Of a stretch of DNA of 64,000 bases, positions 10,373 through 21,573 are shown one piece after another. Positions within the stretch are counted from its first letter, which is position 1. The number at the start of each line of letters is the position of its first letter. The notes under the pieces were generated by a model. It saw only the letters and a list, made by a program, of their open reading frames with translations, made no database searches and was not told where the DNA came from. A program made the position numbers and the translations under genes. The DNA comes from an uncultured Shewanella sp. (GTDB lineage Bacteria; Pseudomonadota; Gammaproteobacteria; Enterobacterales; Shewanellaceae): positions 1 to 64,000 of the forward strand of contig CANNEE010000007.1 in NCBI GenBank assembly GCA_947503555.1. Direction: 5' to 3'.

Positions 10373-11482
10373 TTATCCTTTACTGGCCAAGAGGCTACAC
10401 TCTTGGCTCACTCTATCTGTCGCATCCAATATGGCTACACTACGCGCTTTTTGCCCCATACTCTGTAACGCAAGGTTATCACTGGCCAGCAAGGCTAACT
10501 TATCGGCCAACACTTGGGCAGTAATAATGGTTTGTGGTAATAAAAATGCACCGCCCGCTTCAACTAAGACCTTGGCATTCAGTGTTTGGTGATCATCCAC
10601 GGCATGGGGAAAAGGCACCAAGATGCTAGGCAGGCCGACGGCCGCAAGTTCAGACACAGTTAATGCACCGGCTCGGCATACCACTACATCAGCCCATTTA
10701 TACGCTGCTTCCATATCATCAATAAACTCAGTGACATTCACGCGACCATCTTGGCCTCGCTCTTGATAAGCAAGCTTGACCTCATCCAAGTTATTACGTC
10801 CAACCTGATGCCAAACAGTGATAGTTTGCTGCTGACTCGCAATACTCAACACTTCAGGCATAAGATCGTTAAAGACCTTGGCACCTAAGCTACCACCAAC
10901 GACAAGAACTTTAAGGTCATCACCTTTTTCCTGTTCACGGTTGTCTCCTAGTTGCACTAATTCTTGGCGAATCGGATTACCCACCACACTGACCTGAGAC
11001 GCATCTTTACCAAAGGTGTTATCAAATGCGCAGAGCACCTTGGTTGCTATCTTGGAAAGAATCTTATTCGTCATGCCTGGAATAGCATTTTGCTCGTGTA
11101 AAACCAGTGGAATACCCGATAGTTTTGCAGCAACTCCCCCAGGCCCACTGGCAAAACCACCCATACCTAAAACCACGTCAGGCTTAAACTGACTAATCAC
11201 TCGCTTAGCCTGCACTATGGAGCGTAATACCTTAAAAGGTGCTGCCAACTTACGAACCACACCATTACCTCGCACACCTTTAATATCAATAAACTCAATA
11301 TCAAACCCATGCTGAGGTACAAGGCGAGCTTCCATTCTATCAGCCGTTCCTAGCCACCGAATTTGCCAGCCAGCATCACTCAATTGCTTAGCAACCGCCA
11401 ATGCTGGAAAAACGTGCCCACCCGTTCCTCCAGCCATGACTAATAAACGTTTACCCTGTGGCAAGTTTGCGGTCTTACTCAT
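10373..11482 (-). CDS. murG: UDP-GlcNAc:lipid I N-acetylglucosaminyltransferase MurG
   Basis: Membrane-associated GT28 glycosyltransferase converting lipid I to lipid II on the inner face of the cytoplasmic membrane. The N-terminal glycine-rich loop GGTGGHVFPALAVA is near 17-30 and the donor-site region CRAGALTVSELAAVG near 264. Length 369 is slightly above the E. coli protein. The start overlaps the ftsW stop by four bases (ATGA), indicating translational coupling. Confidence 0.98.
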   Translation of the reverse strand: MSKTANLPQGKRLLVMAGGTGGHVFPALAVAKQLSDAGWQIRWLGTADRMEARLVPQHGFDIEFIDIKGVRGNGVVRKLAAPFKVLRSIVQAKRVISQFKPDVVLGMGGFASGPGGVAAKLSGIPLVLHEQNAIPGMTNKILSKIATKVLCAFDNTFGKDASQVSVVGNPIRQELVQLGDNREQEKGDDLKVLVVGGSLGAKVFNDLMPEVLSIASQQQTITVWHQVGRNNLDEVKLAYQERGQDGRVNVTEFIDDMEAAYKWADVVVCRAGALTVSELAAVGLPSILVPFPHAVDDHQTLNAKVLVEAGGAFLLPQTIITAQVLADKLALLASDNLALQSMGQKARSVAILDATDRVSQECSLLASKG

Positions 11483-12696
11483 GATTTACCTCTGCCCTGT
11501 ACAGCTTGAATAAGACTCAAACGCCGTTCATGATCAATTCGAATTAACAACATGGCAGCAGCAGTCATAACCCATAAACTACTTCCCCCATAACTAATAA
11601 AAGGTAAAGTTAACCCTTTGGTGGGCAACATACCTATACTGGCTCCGACATTGACGACACTCTGGAAGCAGATCCATATGCCGATGGCGTAGGCCAAATA
11701 CCCTTCAAAAGCTCTGTCCATCGCGAGACACATGTTACCTAAACGAATCGCTCTTAAGGTCACAAATAGCAGGACACTTAACACCACAATAATGCCTACA
11801 AACCCCAATTCCTCGCCTATGACGGCAAAGATAAAGTCGGTATGGGCTTCGGGTAAGTATTCCAGTTTTTGAATACTGTTCCCCAATCCTTGGCCGAACC
11901 AATCTCCCCGGCCATATGCCATCAAAGATTGAGTCAACTGATAGCCACTGCCAAAAGGATCTTCCCAAGGATCCATAAAAGAAGTCACACGCCGCATTCG
12001 ATAGGGTTCAAGCAAGACCAAAGCGACAAAAGCTAAAACACCAGTAAGTATCAAGGCAAAAAAGTCCAACAACCTAGCACCTGCAAGAAACAGCAGTCCC
12101 ACTGTGCCCACAAACAGCACCACTACAGTCCCTAAATCAGGCTGCAGGAGAATTAAAATGGCATAGACGGCAAATACAGCAATAGGCTTATAGAAGCCTT
12201 TAGCATTTTCTCTCACTTCTTGATGACGCCTTACCAAGTAGCCTGACATATAGATAGCAAATGCAAATTTGGCGATTTCAGCCACTTGCAGGCGAGCAAT
12301 ACCTAAAGGAAGCCAACGAGTTGCACCATTTACCGTAATCCCGACAAAGGGCACGGCGGCCAACATAAGCAACACTGCAAGCAGCAGAAGCGGGCTGTAC
12401 TTCTGCCAGAGTGCCACCTCAAAATACAAGACAACATATGCAATCATTGCACAGCCGATAAGATAGGCGCCATGCCTAATAACAAAATGCCAAGGGTTGC
12501 CAGTTAAACTCTCAGCCTCAGGCATAGAAGCAGACATTACCATCACAAAGCCAAAGCTAATCAGTGACAACACTGCCACCAAGAGGCTTCTGTCATACAG
12601 TTGCATACCTGGCGCGTTGTTTTCTCTAAAGAAGCTTGGCCAGCGCCAAGAGACCTCTGTGCCAAAGAGACTAAGTTGACGTGATTCAGTCGTCAT
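11479..12696 (-). CDS. ftsW: SEDS peptidoglycan polymerase FtsW
   Basis: Multi-spanning SEDS-family glycosyltransferase that polymerises septal peptidoglycan with FtsI. About ten hydrophobic segments follow a cytoplasmic N-terminus of about 35 residues. Conserved patches are GATRWLPLG, LQPDLGT, the loop HTDFIFAVIGEELG, and PFISYGGSS near the C-terminus. The start overlaps the murD stop by 11 bases. Confidence 0.97.
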   Translation of the reverse strand: MTTESRQLSLFGTEVSWRWPSFFRENNAPGMQLYDRSLLVAVLSLISFGFVMVMSASMPEAESLTGNPWHFVIRHGAYLIGCAMIAYVVLYFEVALWQKYSPLLLLAVLLMLAAVPFVGITVNGATRWLPLGIARLQVAEIAKFAFAIYMSGYLVRRHQEVRENAKGFYKPIAVFAVYAILILLQPDLGTVVVLFVGTVGLLFLAGARLLDFFALILTGVLAFVALVLLEPYRMRRVTSFMDPWEDPFGSGYQLTQSLMAYGRGDWFGQGLGNSIQKLEYLPEAHTDFIFAVIGEELGFVGIIVVLSVLLFVTLRAIRLGNMCLAMDRAFEGYLAYAIGIWICFQSVVNVGASIGMLPTKGLTLPFISYGGSSLWVMTAAAMLLIRIDHERRLSLIQAVQGRGKS

Positions 12697-14026
12697 CTAG
12701 CGCCTCCACTAACAATCTAAAGTCTTCACCCCTTGCGACAAAGCTTTTATACATATCCAAGCTGGCACAGGCAGGAGACAACAGCACCATATCGCCTGGT
12801 TGACTGCATCTCGCAGCCTTCTTCACCGCTTCGGCCATGGACTTTACTTGCTTGGCTCCATCCTTAAGAGCCGCCAATTTAGCCCCATCTTTGCCCAGCG
12901 TAATTAGCTTAGCGACTCGAGAAAACGCAGGCGTTAGCCCACAAAAATCAGCCCCTTTACCTTCGCCACCAGCAATTAAAATCAAGTTACCAGAAAAATC
13001 TTGAAGGCCATCAAGGGCGGCTAAGGTTGCTCCAACATTGGTAGCTTTAGAGTCGTTGACATAGGTAACACCCTTTTTGACTGCCACCTTTTCACATCTA
13101 TGGGCTAAGCCATTAAAGCGACGTGCAACGCTGGCCATAGCTTGATAACTGGCACCAGCCTCCTTAGCCAAGGCCATAGCAGCCAGCAGGTTGGCATGAT
13201 TATGGCGACCAATCAAACTCACCTCTTCAAGGGCAATAACCTGATGCTCATTGTGATAAATACTGTTATCGACTATGCCCCAGCCCCTATCTAATGGAGC
13301 GTCTAGACCAAAGCTGATACTCGGCGTTTTGGGCCAATGATGACTTTGCTCCTCATCTAACAAGGTGAGTTCATCATCACGGTTAACGAGTCGCAGCTGA
13401 GTTTGACGATAGAGCCTTAATTTAGCCTGTCGGTAGCTTTGCAGGTCCGCATATCTATCCATGTGATCTTCGCTGACATTAAGACAGGTGGCTGCAATGC
13501 ATTTTAAGCTAGAGGTAGTTTCAAGCTGGAAGCTGGATAGCTCTAATACATAACAATCAGGCTTTTCCTGCAGTATGTTCAAGGCAGGTACACCAATATT
13601 GCCGCCAACTCCTACTCTGATGCCATCTTCTGCAAGTATTTCCCCAACTAAAGTGGTGACCGTACTTTTACCATTTGAACCAGTTATCGCTAACACCCTA
13701 GGGGCTTGATGCTCAAGCGACCGAGCGAAGAGCTCGATATCTCCGATAACCTCAACACCTATATCTACCGCAGCTTGTACTTCGGGAGTATCTAAGGCAA
13801 TTCCAGGGCTAATTACAATCTGTTTAGCCTGAATCAATAATCGACAATCAAAGGCACCACACAGTAAAGGCACATCGGGAAATTCACGTCCTAACTCTTG
13901 TTGGCCGGGTGGATTACGCCTTGTGTCCATCACCAGTGGCGTTATGCCTTGGGCACATAGGAAACGAACAACAGAGATTCCTGTTGCACCGAGACCTAAC
14001 ACTATATGTGAATGTGCCTGCGTCAT
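12686..14026 (-). CDS. murD: UDP-N-acetylmuramoyl-L-alanine--D-glutamate ligase MurD
   Basis: Cytoplasmic Mur ligase adding D-glutamate as second stem-peptide residue. It has the N-terminal UDP-binding fold (VLGLGATGIS), the ATP loop TGSNGKST near 115-122, the NVSEDHMDRY region, and the ligase C-terminal domain with SPACASLDMYKSF. Length 446 is typical. It is five bases from mraY and overlaps ftsW. Confidence 0.98.
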   Translation of the reverse strand: MTQAHSHIVLGLGATGISVVRFLCAQGITPLVMDTRRNPPGQQELGREFPDVPLLCGAFDCRLLIQAKQIVISPGIALDTPEVQAAVDIGVEVIGDIELFARSLEHQAPRVLAITGSNGKSTVTTLVGEILAEDGIRVGVGGNIGVPALNILQEKPDCYVLELSSFQLETTSSLKCIAATCLNVSEDHMDRYADLQSYRQAKLRLYRQTQLRLVNRDDELTLLDEEQSHHWPKTPSISFGLDAPLDRGWGIVDNSIYHNEHQVIALEEVSLIGRHNHANLLAAMALAKEAGASYQAMASVARRFNGLAHRCEKVAVKKGVTYVNDSKATNVGATLAALDGLQDFSGNLILIAGGEGKGADFCGLTPAFSRVAKLITLGKDGAKLAALKDGAKQVKSMAEAVKKAARCSQPGDMVLLSPACASLDMYKSFVARGEDFRLLVEALDDD

Positions 14027-14030
14027 ATTG

Positions 14031-15113
14031 CTACCTTAACTTAAGGGTTGCTAGCCCAAGTAATACTAAGAACAAAGAGATAATCCAAAAGCGCACGATA
14101 ACTCTAGGTTCAGGCCAGCCTTTAAGCTCATAGTGATGGTGAATTGGCGCCATGCGGAAAATACGCTGACCGCGCAGCTTATAGGAGCCCACTTGCAAAA
14201 TGACCGACACAGTCTCCATCACAAAGACACCACCCATGATCACTAACAGGATCTCTTGGCGTACTAATACCGCCATAGCACCTAGTGCAGCACCTAGTGC
14301 TAACGAGCCAACATCTCCCATAAAGACTTGAGCAGGATAAGTGTTGAACCACAAGAAGCCCAAACCAGCCCCCACCATGGCTGTACATACGATAACTAGC
14401 TCTCCAGCACCGGGGAGATAAGGAATATGCAAGTAATTAGCAAACTGCACATGACCTGATAGATATGCAATTAAGGCAAACGCACCGGCCACCATGACAG
14501 TTGGCATAATCGCTAAGCCATCTAAGCCATCAGTCAGATTCACCGCATTACTCGCGCCCACTATGGTGAAATAAGCAAGCACAATGAAAAACAGACCCAA
14601 CTGAGGCATCACATCCTTAAAGAAAGGCACAACTAATTGAGTTTCACCGGCATGCCCTGCCGAAAAATAGAGATAAACGGCGATAACTAGCGCTGAAAGC
14701 GATTGCAGAATATATTTCCACCGCGCAATCAAGCCTTTAGTATCTTTGCGCACCACCTTACGGTAGTCATCAATAAAACCAACTAAGCCAAAACTCGCCA
14801 ACACGAATAGCATGACCCACACATAACGACTACTCAGATCTCCCCAAAGTAATACGCTGATAAAAATGCCAGCAAGGATCATCAAGCCACCCATAGTAGG
14901 TGTGCCGCGTTTACTAAAGTGAGACTCGGGGCCATCATTACGTACTACTTGGCCAATTTGTAATACCTGTAAGCGCTCGATTAACTTAGGGCCCCACCAC
15001 AGGCTAAACATAAGTGCAGTCAGCAACCCCAGAATGGCTCTGAATGTCACATAGGAAAATACATTAAACCCGGTATAAAATTGGGTTAAATACTCGGCCA
15101 GATAAACCAGCAT
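14031..15113 (-). CDS. mraY: Phospho-N-acetylmuramoyl-pentapeptide transferase MraY
   Basis: Integral membrane enzyme transferring phospho-MurNAc-pentapeptide from UDP to undecaprenyl phosphate, forming lipid I. About ten membrane helices and exactly 360 residues, as in E. coli. Conserved loops include [39 protein letters not shown] and the histidine motif APIHHHYE. Abuts murF. Confidence 0.99.
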   Translation of the reverse strand: MLVYLAEYLTQFYTGFNVFSYVTFRAILGLLTALMFSLWWGPKLIERLQVLQIGQVVRNDGPESHFSKRGTPTMGGLMILAGIFISVLLWGDLSSRYVWVMLFVLASFGLVGFIDDYRKVVRKDTKGLIARWKYILQSLSALVIAVYLYFSAGHAGETQLVVPFFKDVMPQLGLFFIVLAYFTIVGASNAVNLTDGLDGLAIMPTVMVAGAFALIAYLSGHVQFANYLHIPYLPGAGELVIVCTAMVGAGLGFLWFNTYPAQVFMGDVGSLALGAALGAMAVLVRQEILLVIMGGVFVMETVSVILQVGSYKLRGQRIFRMAPIHHHYELKGWPEPRVIVRFWIISLFLVLLGLATLKLR

Positions 15114-16496
15114 TTATACAAACTCCCCTTGCCCATGGGCAATTTTTAAGGCCTCTACGACTCGCTCCATCTTTGCGCTACGAGACCCCTTTACTAATAC
15201 AGTCATAACATCGGACGACTGTTTGATATTTTCTTTTAATTGTTCGACTAACGCTTCAAACGAGTCATAGTGAGAGCTGCCAAATGCTTCACTTGTATGA
15301 GCACTTAAGCCCCCCACACAAAACAGATCATCAACTCCCTGAGATTTCGCATATTCTCCAAGCTCGGCATGCAATCGCTCCGCATTGTCCCCTAACTCTC
15401 CCAAATCACCTAAGACTAAGTAGGTCTGAGAGTTCACTTCTTGCAGCCAGTCAATAGCCGCTTTGACTGAGGCAGGGTTAGCGTTGTAACTATCATCGAT
15501 AAGTTGCACTCGACCTAAATCATGGGGTTGCATACGCCCCTTAACAGGCTCAAGCGTACTCAAACCGTTTGCAACGGTTTCTAGCTTTAACCCAATCGCC
15601 AAACACATGGCACTGGCAGCGAGAGCATTGCTCACCTGATGACGTCCAGCAAGAGGCAATGGAATAGGCAAGCTCTGTTCTTGAAAGTTCAATTTAAAGC
15701 GATAGCGCCCCAAGGCATCACTAACTAGTTCCGTAGCCCTAATGTCTGCCGCCTCTTTAGCCGAAAAGGTCAGCATTCTATATTTAGCTGCCGCCTTTTG
15801 CATCACTGCACAATAGGGATCATCAAGATTAATCACAGCGCAGCCCTTGGGACTTAAATGAGTAAAGATTTCCGATTTCGCTTGGGCAACACCATCTTGA
15901 CTACCAAAACCTTCAAGATGAGCACTGGCCACATTATTAACAAGCGCAACATCGGGTTTAACTAACCCAGAGGTATAATCGATTTCACCTTTATGATTAG
16001 CGCCAAGCTCAAACACGCCATACTCATGTTGAGACTCCAACCTAAGCAGGGTTAATGGCACCCCAATGTCATTATTAAAATTACCCGCAGTATAAAGCAC
16101 GCTGTGATCTTGGGATAAAATATGGGCCAACATCTCTTTGACGCTAGTCTTGCCGTTTGAACCAGTCAAGGCTAGACAGATGGGATTAATTCTGTCTCTC
16201 ACTAGGGCTGCCATTTTTCCCATCGCAGCTAAGGTGTCGCTTACCAATAACTGAGGCAAGCGCGTCTCACAGACTTGACTGACCAATAGCGCCTTTGCAC
16301 CATTCGTTTCTGCCACTGCCACAAAATCATGACCATCGAATCGCTCACCTTTTAAGGCGATAAATAAACAATCCTTAGCTACCTGCCGACTATCAGTGCT
16401 GACAGCTTGTACTTTGCAATCTTGAACACTCGTATCAGGCTGAATAACTTCGGCATCCAAGTGTGTAGCTAACTCGGCTAATGTTAGAGATATCAT
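15114..16496 (-). CDS. murF: UDP-MurNAc-tripeptide--D-Ala-D-Ala ligase MurF
   Basis: Cytoplasmic ligase completing the pentapeptide by adding D-alanyl-D-alanine. The ATP loop [13 protein letters not shown] is near 108-120, the [10 protein letters not shown] loop near 157, and the ligase C-terminal domain contains [10 protein letters not shown]. Length 460 is usual. The start overlaps the murE stop by four bases. Its D-Ala-D-Ala substrate must come from a ligase outside this cluster. Confidence 0.98.
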   Translation of the reverse strand: MISLTLAELATHLDAEVIQPDTSVQDCKVQAVSTDSRQVAKDCLFIALKGERFDGHDFVAVAETNGAKALLVSQVCETRLPQLLVSDTLAAMGKMAALVRDRINPICLALTGSNGKTSVKEMLAHILSQDHSVLYTAGNFNNDIGVPLTLLRLESQHEYGVFELGANHKGEIDYTSGLVKPDVALVNNVASAHLEGFGSQDGVAQAKSEIFTHLSPKGCAVINLDDPYCAVMQKAAAKYRMLTFSAKEAADIRATELVSDALGRYRFKLNFQEQSLPIPLPLAGRHQVSNALAASAMCLAIGLKLETVANGLSTLEPVKGRMQPHDLGRVQLIDDSYNANPASVKAAIDWLQEVNSQTYLVLGDLGELGDNAERLHAELGEYAKSQGVDDLFCVGGLSAHTSEAFGSSHYDSFEALVEQLKENIKQSSDVMTVLVKGSRSAKMERVVEALKIAHGQGEFV

Positions 16497-18001
16497 GAGG
16501 CTTCTCCCGCCAAAGCACGGGCTAACGCGCGCTCATCATAATCAATACGTTGGCCAGCAACTTCTTGGTAAGTTTCATGGCCTTTTCCGGCGAGCAGCAC
16601 TATATCCCCAGCTTTTGCTTGAGCGACCACTTGCTCTATGGCAAGAATCCTATCGACTTGGGACTGTACTGAATCAGACAGACTTATCCCTGCTAATACA
16701 TCATCGATAATGGCTTGTGGCGATTCACTTCTAGCATTATCGCTCGTCACCATAATGCGATCAGCGCAGGACTGAGCAGCTTGTCCCATTAAAGGTCTTT
16801 TCCCTTTATCTCTGTCACCACCACAACCAAACACACACCATAACTCTCGGTCACAGTGCAACCTCAAAGCCTGTAATGATTGAGAAAGAGCATCTGGTGT
16901 ATGGGCATAATCCACCACTATGGTCACATTCTGAGATGTCACAAATCGCTCCATTCGTCCTGGAACAGGATGGAGCTGAGAAGCAAGCGCTACCAGCTTA
17001 TGCATATCAAACCCTAAAAGATATAAGCTACCTAGCGCAGCAATCAGGTTTGATAAATTAAACTCACCTAACAGAGGTGAAGAGAGTTCGGCGCTGCCTT
17101 CAGGCCAACACAACAGAGCGTTAACCCCTAAATGATGAAACTGCTTATGCTCACAGTAGATCATCTGTCTGGAATGGCTTTCAGGTTGAGCTTGTGTGCT
17201 AAAGCCTAATAGAGTTAGGTGGGCTTGCTCCTTCGCTAACTCATCAAACCATGTTTCACCTATTTCATCATCGAGGTTAAGCAAGCCATACTTTAGCTGT
17301 GAGATAGCAAATATACGTTTCTTTGCCGCCCCGTAAGCATCCATATCACCATGGTAATCTAAGTGGTCTCGGCTTAAATTTGTAAAAACCGCCACATCAA
17401 AGGGAACCGCTTCGACTCGTCCCTGCACTAGGCCATGGCTTGATACCTCCATGGCACAAACATCGACACCTTGCTGCTCAAAATGATTAAGCTGCTTCAT
17501 TAAGGTAATCGCATCGGCTGTGGTATTGCCTGTGTCGACAAGCTCACCCCATAGACCATTCCCCAGAGTCCCCGTCACTGCCGCCTGCTTTTGATACAAA
17601 CTAACAAGCTGGGCAATAAGCTGACTGACTGATGTTTTACCATTAGTGCCAGTAATACCAATAACTTGAGTCAAATGCGCACCATTAGACTGGCGTTTAA
17701 GAGGATAACGTTGCGCTGCAAGTGCCGACAACTGACGGTTGAGTTGAAAGAAGCTGATAGTGAGTCCAGGTTCGTGATTCACCTTACCATGCTCATCAGG
17801 GTTATCCGTATGAACCAAAGCAGCAACCGCTCCCGCACTAAAGGCGTTAGCAAGATAATCACGGCCGTCTACGGCATGACCAGGCATAGCAACAAAGAGA
17901 TCGCCCTTTGCTATCGCTCTGCTATCTAGATGCATATCGACTATTGATTCGCTACCCGCATAATGAAACCAAGGTGCGAGTATATCCCTAAGTAATATCA
18001 T
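16493..18001 (-). CDS. murE: UDP-MurNAc-L-Ala-D-Glu--diaminopimelate ligase MurE
   Basis: Cytoplasmic ligase adding the third stem residue. The ATP loop [11 protein letters not shown] is near 114-124 and the [11 protein letters not shown] region near 211. The motif DNARSE near 411-416 corresponds to the DNPR-type signature of meso-diaminopimelate-specific enzymes, with Ala in place of Pro as found in several gammaproteobacteria. The 502-residue length is normal. It overlaps ftsI and murF by four bases each. Confidence 0.97.
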   Translation of the reverse strand: MILLRDILAPWFHYAGSESIVDMHLDSRAIAKGDLFVAMPGHAVDGRDYLANAFSAGAVAALVHTDNPDEHGKVNHEPGLTISFFQLNRQLSALAAQRYPLKRQSNGAHLTQVIGITGTNGKTSVSQLIAQLVSLYQKQAAVTGTLGNGLWGELVDTGNTTADAITLMKQLNHFEQQGVDVCAMEVSSHGLVQGRVEAVPFDVAVFTNLSRDHLDYHGDMDAYGAAKKRIFAISQLKYGLLNLDDEIGETWFDELAKEQAHLTLLGFSTQAQPESHSRQMIYCEHKQFHHLGVNALLCWPEGSAELSSPLLGEFNLSNLIAALGSLYLLGFDMHKLVALASQLHPVPGRMERFVTSQNVTIVVDYAHTPDALSQSLQALRLHCDRELWCVFGCGGDRDKGKRPLMGQAAQSCADRIMVTSDNARSESPQAIIDDVLAGISLSDSVQSQVDRILAIEQVVAQAKAGDIVLLAGKGHETYQEVAGQRIDYDERALARALAGEAS

Positions 18002-19734
18002 TCACCTCTCCTTGGTGTTCCGGCTAGTTTGACCTGTTCGCGAGGGGAGATAGGTTCGACATTTAGCATTTGCAATGAACCAGACATCACTTTGGCAAAG
18101 ACTGGCGCAGCAACATCACCACCATAGTAATAATCCCCCTTAGGCTCGTTAAGAATTACAGCAATGGCGAGTTTGGGGTTATGCACTGGCGCAACACCTG
18201 CAAATAGCACAACATAATCTTCGCCGTAACCACCAGCAACCGCTTTACGGCTTGTCCCCGTCTTACCAGCAACAGGGTAACCATCGATATGAGCTTTACG
18301 AGCCGTACCACCTTCTTCTGTCACTCCAACGAGCATGTTCATCACATTCTTGGCGACCTCAGGGGCAATCACTTGCTCTCCCTCTGGGGGTTGTTTGAGT
18401 TTAAGAATAGAGACAGGATTCAGAACACCACCATTACCTAAAGTGGCGTACATACGTGCTAGCTGCAACGTTGTCGCTGTTAAGCCATAGCCGAACGACA
18501 GTGTCGCTCTCTCAAAATCGGACCAGCGATGCCTGTCATGAACGACACCAGCACTCTCACCAGTTAGATTAATACCTGAATAGTTACCCAGTCCCATGGA
18601 CTGATAAGTCCCTAATAGCTGCTGAACCGGCATAGATAACGCGAGTTTACTAATACCTACGTTACTGGATTTAACAAGAATTTTAGCGAGAGACATATCG
18701 CCATAGTTTTTTGAGTCCCTGACTTGGCGACCACCTATGCGCATCCATCCTGGAGATGTCGCTACCAGCTCGTTGGCTTTAACCGTCCCCGCTTCTAATG
18801 CTGCAGCCACTACAAACGGCTTAACCGTTGAACCAGGCTCAAAGGCATCTGTCATAGCACGGTTTCGCATACGATGGCTTTGTAGCTGGTCCCTTGAATT
18901 AGGGTTATAGGAAGGTGTGTTAGCCATTGCAAGCACTTCACCGGTTTTCACATCTAACACCACGACTGAACCTGAGGTGGCCTGATGTATCCCCGTAGCA
19001 CGCTTAAGCTCTCGGTAGGCAAGTTGCTGAATACGATGATCTAAGCTCAAAACCAGATCATTAGGACTCTCGCCCTCTTCCACCATGGCTAAGCGCTCAA
19101 CCACTTTACCATCACGAGATTTACGCACCTTTTGCTTAGAGGCTTTCCCCGTTAGCCAAGAGTTATAGCTATTCTCAATGCCTTCAATACCAACATCATC
19201 GATATTGGTAATGCCAACCACTTGCGCCGAAATCTCTCCTGAAGGGTAAAAACGGCGCGACTCAGATTTCAGTGATATGCCAGGAAGCTTTAACTGCTTA
19301 ATATAATCGGCAACGGCTGGGGTCACTTGGCGCTTAAGATAGATAAAACGTCGCTTGGGGCTCGCCTTAATTCTATCGACCACTTTTTCAATCGGCAGAT
19401 GCAAAACATCGGCAAGAGCTTGCCAACGTCTCATATCCTCAAAGCCTTGCTTATCGTGAACGACTTTAGGATCGGCCCACACCGCACGTACAGGGACACT
19501 CACAGCTAACATGTCGCCATTTCTATCGGTAATTAAGCCACGTTGCACTTCACGACTTGTCGTGCGCAGAGTCCGCATATCACTTTCATAGCGAAGTTTA
19601 CCCGGCTCTATCACCTGTATGTACGCTGCACGGCCGACTAGACTGACAAACAGCAAACACACAAAACCAACAACAACGATTAAACGCCATTGAATAGGTT
19701 GTGGCTTTTGCTTACGCTTTGCCTGTCTACTCAT
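17998..19734 (-). CDS. ftsI: Septal peptidoglycan transpeptidase FtsI (PBP3)
   Basis: Bitopic class B penicillin-binding protein cross-linking septal peptidoglycan with FtsW. One membrane segment at 18-38, an N-terminal dimerisation/pedestal domain and a transpeptidase domain with S302-T-V-K305, S356-S-N358 and K491-T-G493. Length 578 is close to E. coli PBP3. The start overlaps the ftsL stop by four bases. Confidence 0.98.
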   Translation of the reverse strand: MSRQAKRKQKPQPIQWRLIVVVGFVCLLFVSLVGRAAYIQVIEPGKLRYESDMRTLRTTSREVQRGLITDRNGDMLAVSVPVRAVWADPKVVHDKQGFEDMRRWQALADVLHLPIEKVVDRIKASPKRRFIYLKRQVTPAVADYIKQLKLPGISLKSESRRFYPSGEISAQVVGITNIDDVGIEGIENSYNSWLTGKASKQKVRKSRDGKVVERLAMVEEGESPNDLVLSLDHRIQQLAYRELKRATGIHQATSGSVVVLDVKTGEVLAMANTPSYNPNSRDQLQSHRMRNRAMTDAFEPGSTVKPFVVAAALEAGTVKANELVATSPGWMRIGGRQVRDSKNYGDMSLAKILVKSSNVGISKLALSMPVQQLLGTYQSMGLGNYSGINLTGESAGVVHDRHRWSDFERATLSFGYGLTATTLQLARMYATLGNGGVLNPVSILKLKQPPEGEQVIAPEVAKNVMNMLVGVTEEGGTARKAHIDGYPVAGKTGTSRKAVAGGYGEDYVVLFAGVAPVHNPKLAIAVILNEPKGDYYYGGDVAAPVFAKVMSGSLQMLNVEPISPREQVKLAGTPRRGE

Positions 19735-20048
19735 TTAACCCTCACTATCACTTCCTCCTTAGGAAGCGGTCGATTCATTTGTAACTCTTTGGTTGCTATG
19801 CGGGTAATCCTACTGTGCTCGGCGAGTGATTGCTCTTCGAGTAACAAATTACGCCATTCAATATCCAACCTATCTCTTTCCTTGAGTAATTGATCCCATT
19901 GCGTTGTGAGTAACCGACTCTTATGGCTTACATAAACCACACCGACACCATGAAAAATCACCACCAACGCCGCAATGACCGCAAGCTTATGACGCCACAA
20001 ATCCTGCAGCACCAAGTTCGCGAGGTTAATCCTAGAGCTGTTCCCCAT
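19731..20048 (-). CDS. ftsL: Cell division protein FtsL
   Basis: Small bitopic divisome protein forming a coiled coil with FtsB and contacting FtsQ. Cytoplasmic tail of about 14 residues, one membrane segment at about 17-37, then a periplasmic heptad-repeat helix (about 40-85). The length of 105 residues, the topology and the position between rsmH and ftsI identify it, since sequence conservation in the family is low. Confidence 0.94.
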   Translation of the reverse strand: MGNSSRINLANLVLQDLWRHKLAVIAALVVIFHGVGVVYVSHKSRLLTTQWDQLLKERDRLDIEWRNLLLEEQSLAEHSRITRIATKELQMNRPLPKEEVIVRVK

Positions 20049-20053
20049 AGGAT

Positions 20054-20998
20054 TTAATAATCCAGCCTTTCAGCAACCCTAAGTACCGAGCTACGGGCAC
20101 GAGTATTAACTTCGAGCTCTGCTTCTGAGGGTTTTAACGCTTTGCCAATGGGCTTAAGTGTTCGGCTTTTATTTAACTCTTCTTCTGTCACAGGCAGACC
20201 ATGTGGCACTTCAGCTGCTTTACTATGACGACGGATAAAACGCTTCACCATACGGTCTTCAAGGGAGTGAAAGCTAATAATGGAAAAACGTCCTTGGGGA
20301 GCTAACACTTTTAATCCCGCTTCTAAGGCTTGATCTATCTGTTCCAGTTCACTGTTAATGTAAATGCGGATCGCCTGAAACACGCGAGTAGCTGGATGCT
20401 TATTGCGCTCTTTGCTCTTACTCACTCGAGCAATCAGATCGGCTAACTCCTTAGTACGCAAAAATGGAGTGGCTTCCCTATCAGCCGCAATACAACGTGC
20501 AATATGCCTTGCATTACGCTCTTCGCCATAGGTCTTAAACACCCAAGCCATATCTTCTATTTCGGCACGGGCAATCCAATCGGCCGCAGTCTCTCCTTGG
20601 CTATTGTCCATACGCATATCCAAAGGACCGTCTCGCAAAAAACTAAAGCCACGCTCTGCATCATCGAGTTGAGGCGACGAAACTCCTAGATCGAGCAATA
20701 TGCCGTCTATTTCACCTGCTAGCCCTAGCTGCTCAACATATTCACCCAGCTGGCCGAAACCTCCATGGACTATCTGAAATCGAGGATCATCAGCATACTG
20801 TTTCGCCGCTTCGATCGCTTGAGGGTCTCTATCAATGGCAATCAAACGCCCATGTTCGCCTAAGCGTTTAAGCACTTGCCCAGAGTGACCGCCTCGACCA
20901 AAGGTGCCATCGATATAGATGCCATCAGGCTTGATATTTAATCCGTCTATCGTCTCTTCGAGTAACACGGATACATGGGCAAATTCTTGGCTCATCAC
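20054..20998 (-). CDS. rsmH: 16S rRNA m4C1402 methyltransferase RsmH
   Basis: SAM-dependent N4-methylation of C1402 in 16S rRNA (formerly MraW). The SAM-binding motif [10 protein letters not shown] is near 30-39, followed by [21 protein letters not shown] and the C-terminal [13 protein letters not shown]. Length 314 is standard. It is the second gene of the dcw cluster, 24 bp after mraZ. Confidence 0.98.
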   Translation of the reverse strand: MMSQEFAHVSVLLEETIDGLNIKPDGIYIDGTFGRGGHSGQVLKRLGEHGRLIAIDRDPQAIEAAKQYADDPRFQIVHGGFGQLGEYVEQLGLAGEIDGILLDLGVSSPQLDDAERGFSFLRDGPLDMRMDNSQGETAADWIARAEIEDMAWVFKTYGEERNARHIARCIAADREATPFLRTKELADLIARVSKSKERNKHPATRVFQAIRIYINSELEQIDQALEAGLKVLAPQGRFSIISFHSLEDRMVKRFIRRHSKAAEVPHGLPVTEEELNKSRTLKPIGKALKPSEAELEVNTRARSSVLRVAERLDY

Positions 20999-21022
20999 TC
21001 TCTCAATATCTTGTTCACGCTT

Positions 21023-21481
21023 TTACAGCGAGAAGTCTGCTAAACCTTCATCCTGCGAAAGGTCATAATCACGTATCAGTTGCAGGTCTTGCTCAACTTG
21101 AGCCTGCCACGCTTGGGCATCCCACAACTCAAATTTATTCAACTGACCTACTAGCATGCTCTGCTTATCTAAATTGGCAAAGCTTCGTAGTGAAGTGGGC
21201 AGTAGCACCCGACCGTGGCCATCTAACTCACATTCATGAGCATGACCTAATAACAGGCGCTTAATCGTTCTTTGGGCGGGCTGGGTATCTGAAAGCTTGA
21301 GCAACTTAGTCTCAATTTCAGACCAGTGCATGCTCGGATAAATCAATAGACAAGGGGAGTCGATATCAACAGTAATGACTAGTTTTCCAGCATGTTCAGC
21401 GTGCAAAGAGTCTCGGTATCGCTTAGGTATAGCGATCCGTCCTTTGACATCTAAATTTATGCTAGTCGCGCCCCGAAACAC
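21023..21481 (-). CDS. mraZ: Transcriptional regulator MraZ
   Basis: AbrB/SpoVT-like double-domain DNA-binding protein that represses its own dcw promoter in E. coli. Two MraZ repeats (MFRGATSINLDVKGRIAIPKRYR at the N-terminus and the DGHGRVLLPTSLR repeat near 84) give the usual 152 residues. The start codon is GTG at 21481, preceded by an AAGGA ribosome site. Triple boxes upstream match autoregulation. Confidence 0.96.
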   Translation of the reverse strand: MFRGATSINLDVKGRIAIPKRYRDSLHAEHAGKLVITVDIDSPCLLIYPSMHWSEIETKLLKLSDTQPAQRTIKRLLLGHAHECELDGHGRVLLPTSLRSFANLDKQSMLVGQLNKFELWDAQAWQAQVEQDLQLIRDYDLSQDEGLADFSL

Positions 21482-21510
21482 TGAATTTCATCCTTGCTTT
21501 ATCAATTTGA

Positions 21511-21535
21511 TCCACAAAAACCCACTATTTCCCAC
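21511..21535 (-). promoter_or_regulatory. Triple MraZ-binding boxes
   Basis: On the minus strand GTGGG (21531-21535), GTGGG (21521-21525) and GTGGA (21511-21515) recur with exact 10-bp periodicity. This matches the known MraZ operator of TGGG repeats separated by five bases. The boxes lie just downstream of the -10 element, over the expected transcription start, which fits repression. Confidence 0.85.
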
Positions 21536-21543
21536 AAGCTCCT

Positions 21544-21573
21544 AGTTTAGGGAAGGGATGCAAGTCTTGTCAA
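21544..21573 (-). promoter_or_regulatory. dcw cluster promoter upstream of mraZ
   Basis: Perfect minus-strand -35 TTGACA (complement of 21568-21573), 18-bp spacer, and -10 TAAACT (complement of 21544-21549). The expected start lies near 21537, within the MraZ boxes. It is the only strong promoter seen for the tightly packed 16-kb cluster. Confidence 0.75.

Noticed and set aside
17998-19734. Possible frameshift or gene fusion in the overlapping ftsL-ftsI-murE-murF genes
   Set aside because: The four-base ATGA overlaps are normal operon packing and every protein is full length.
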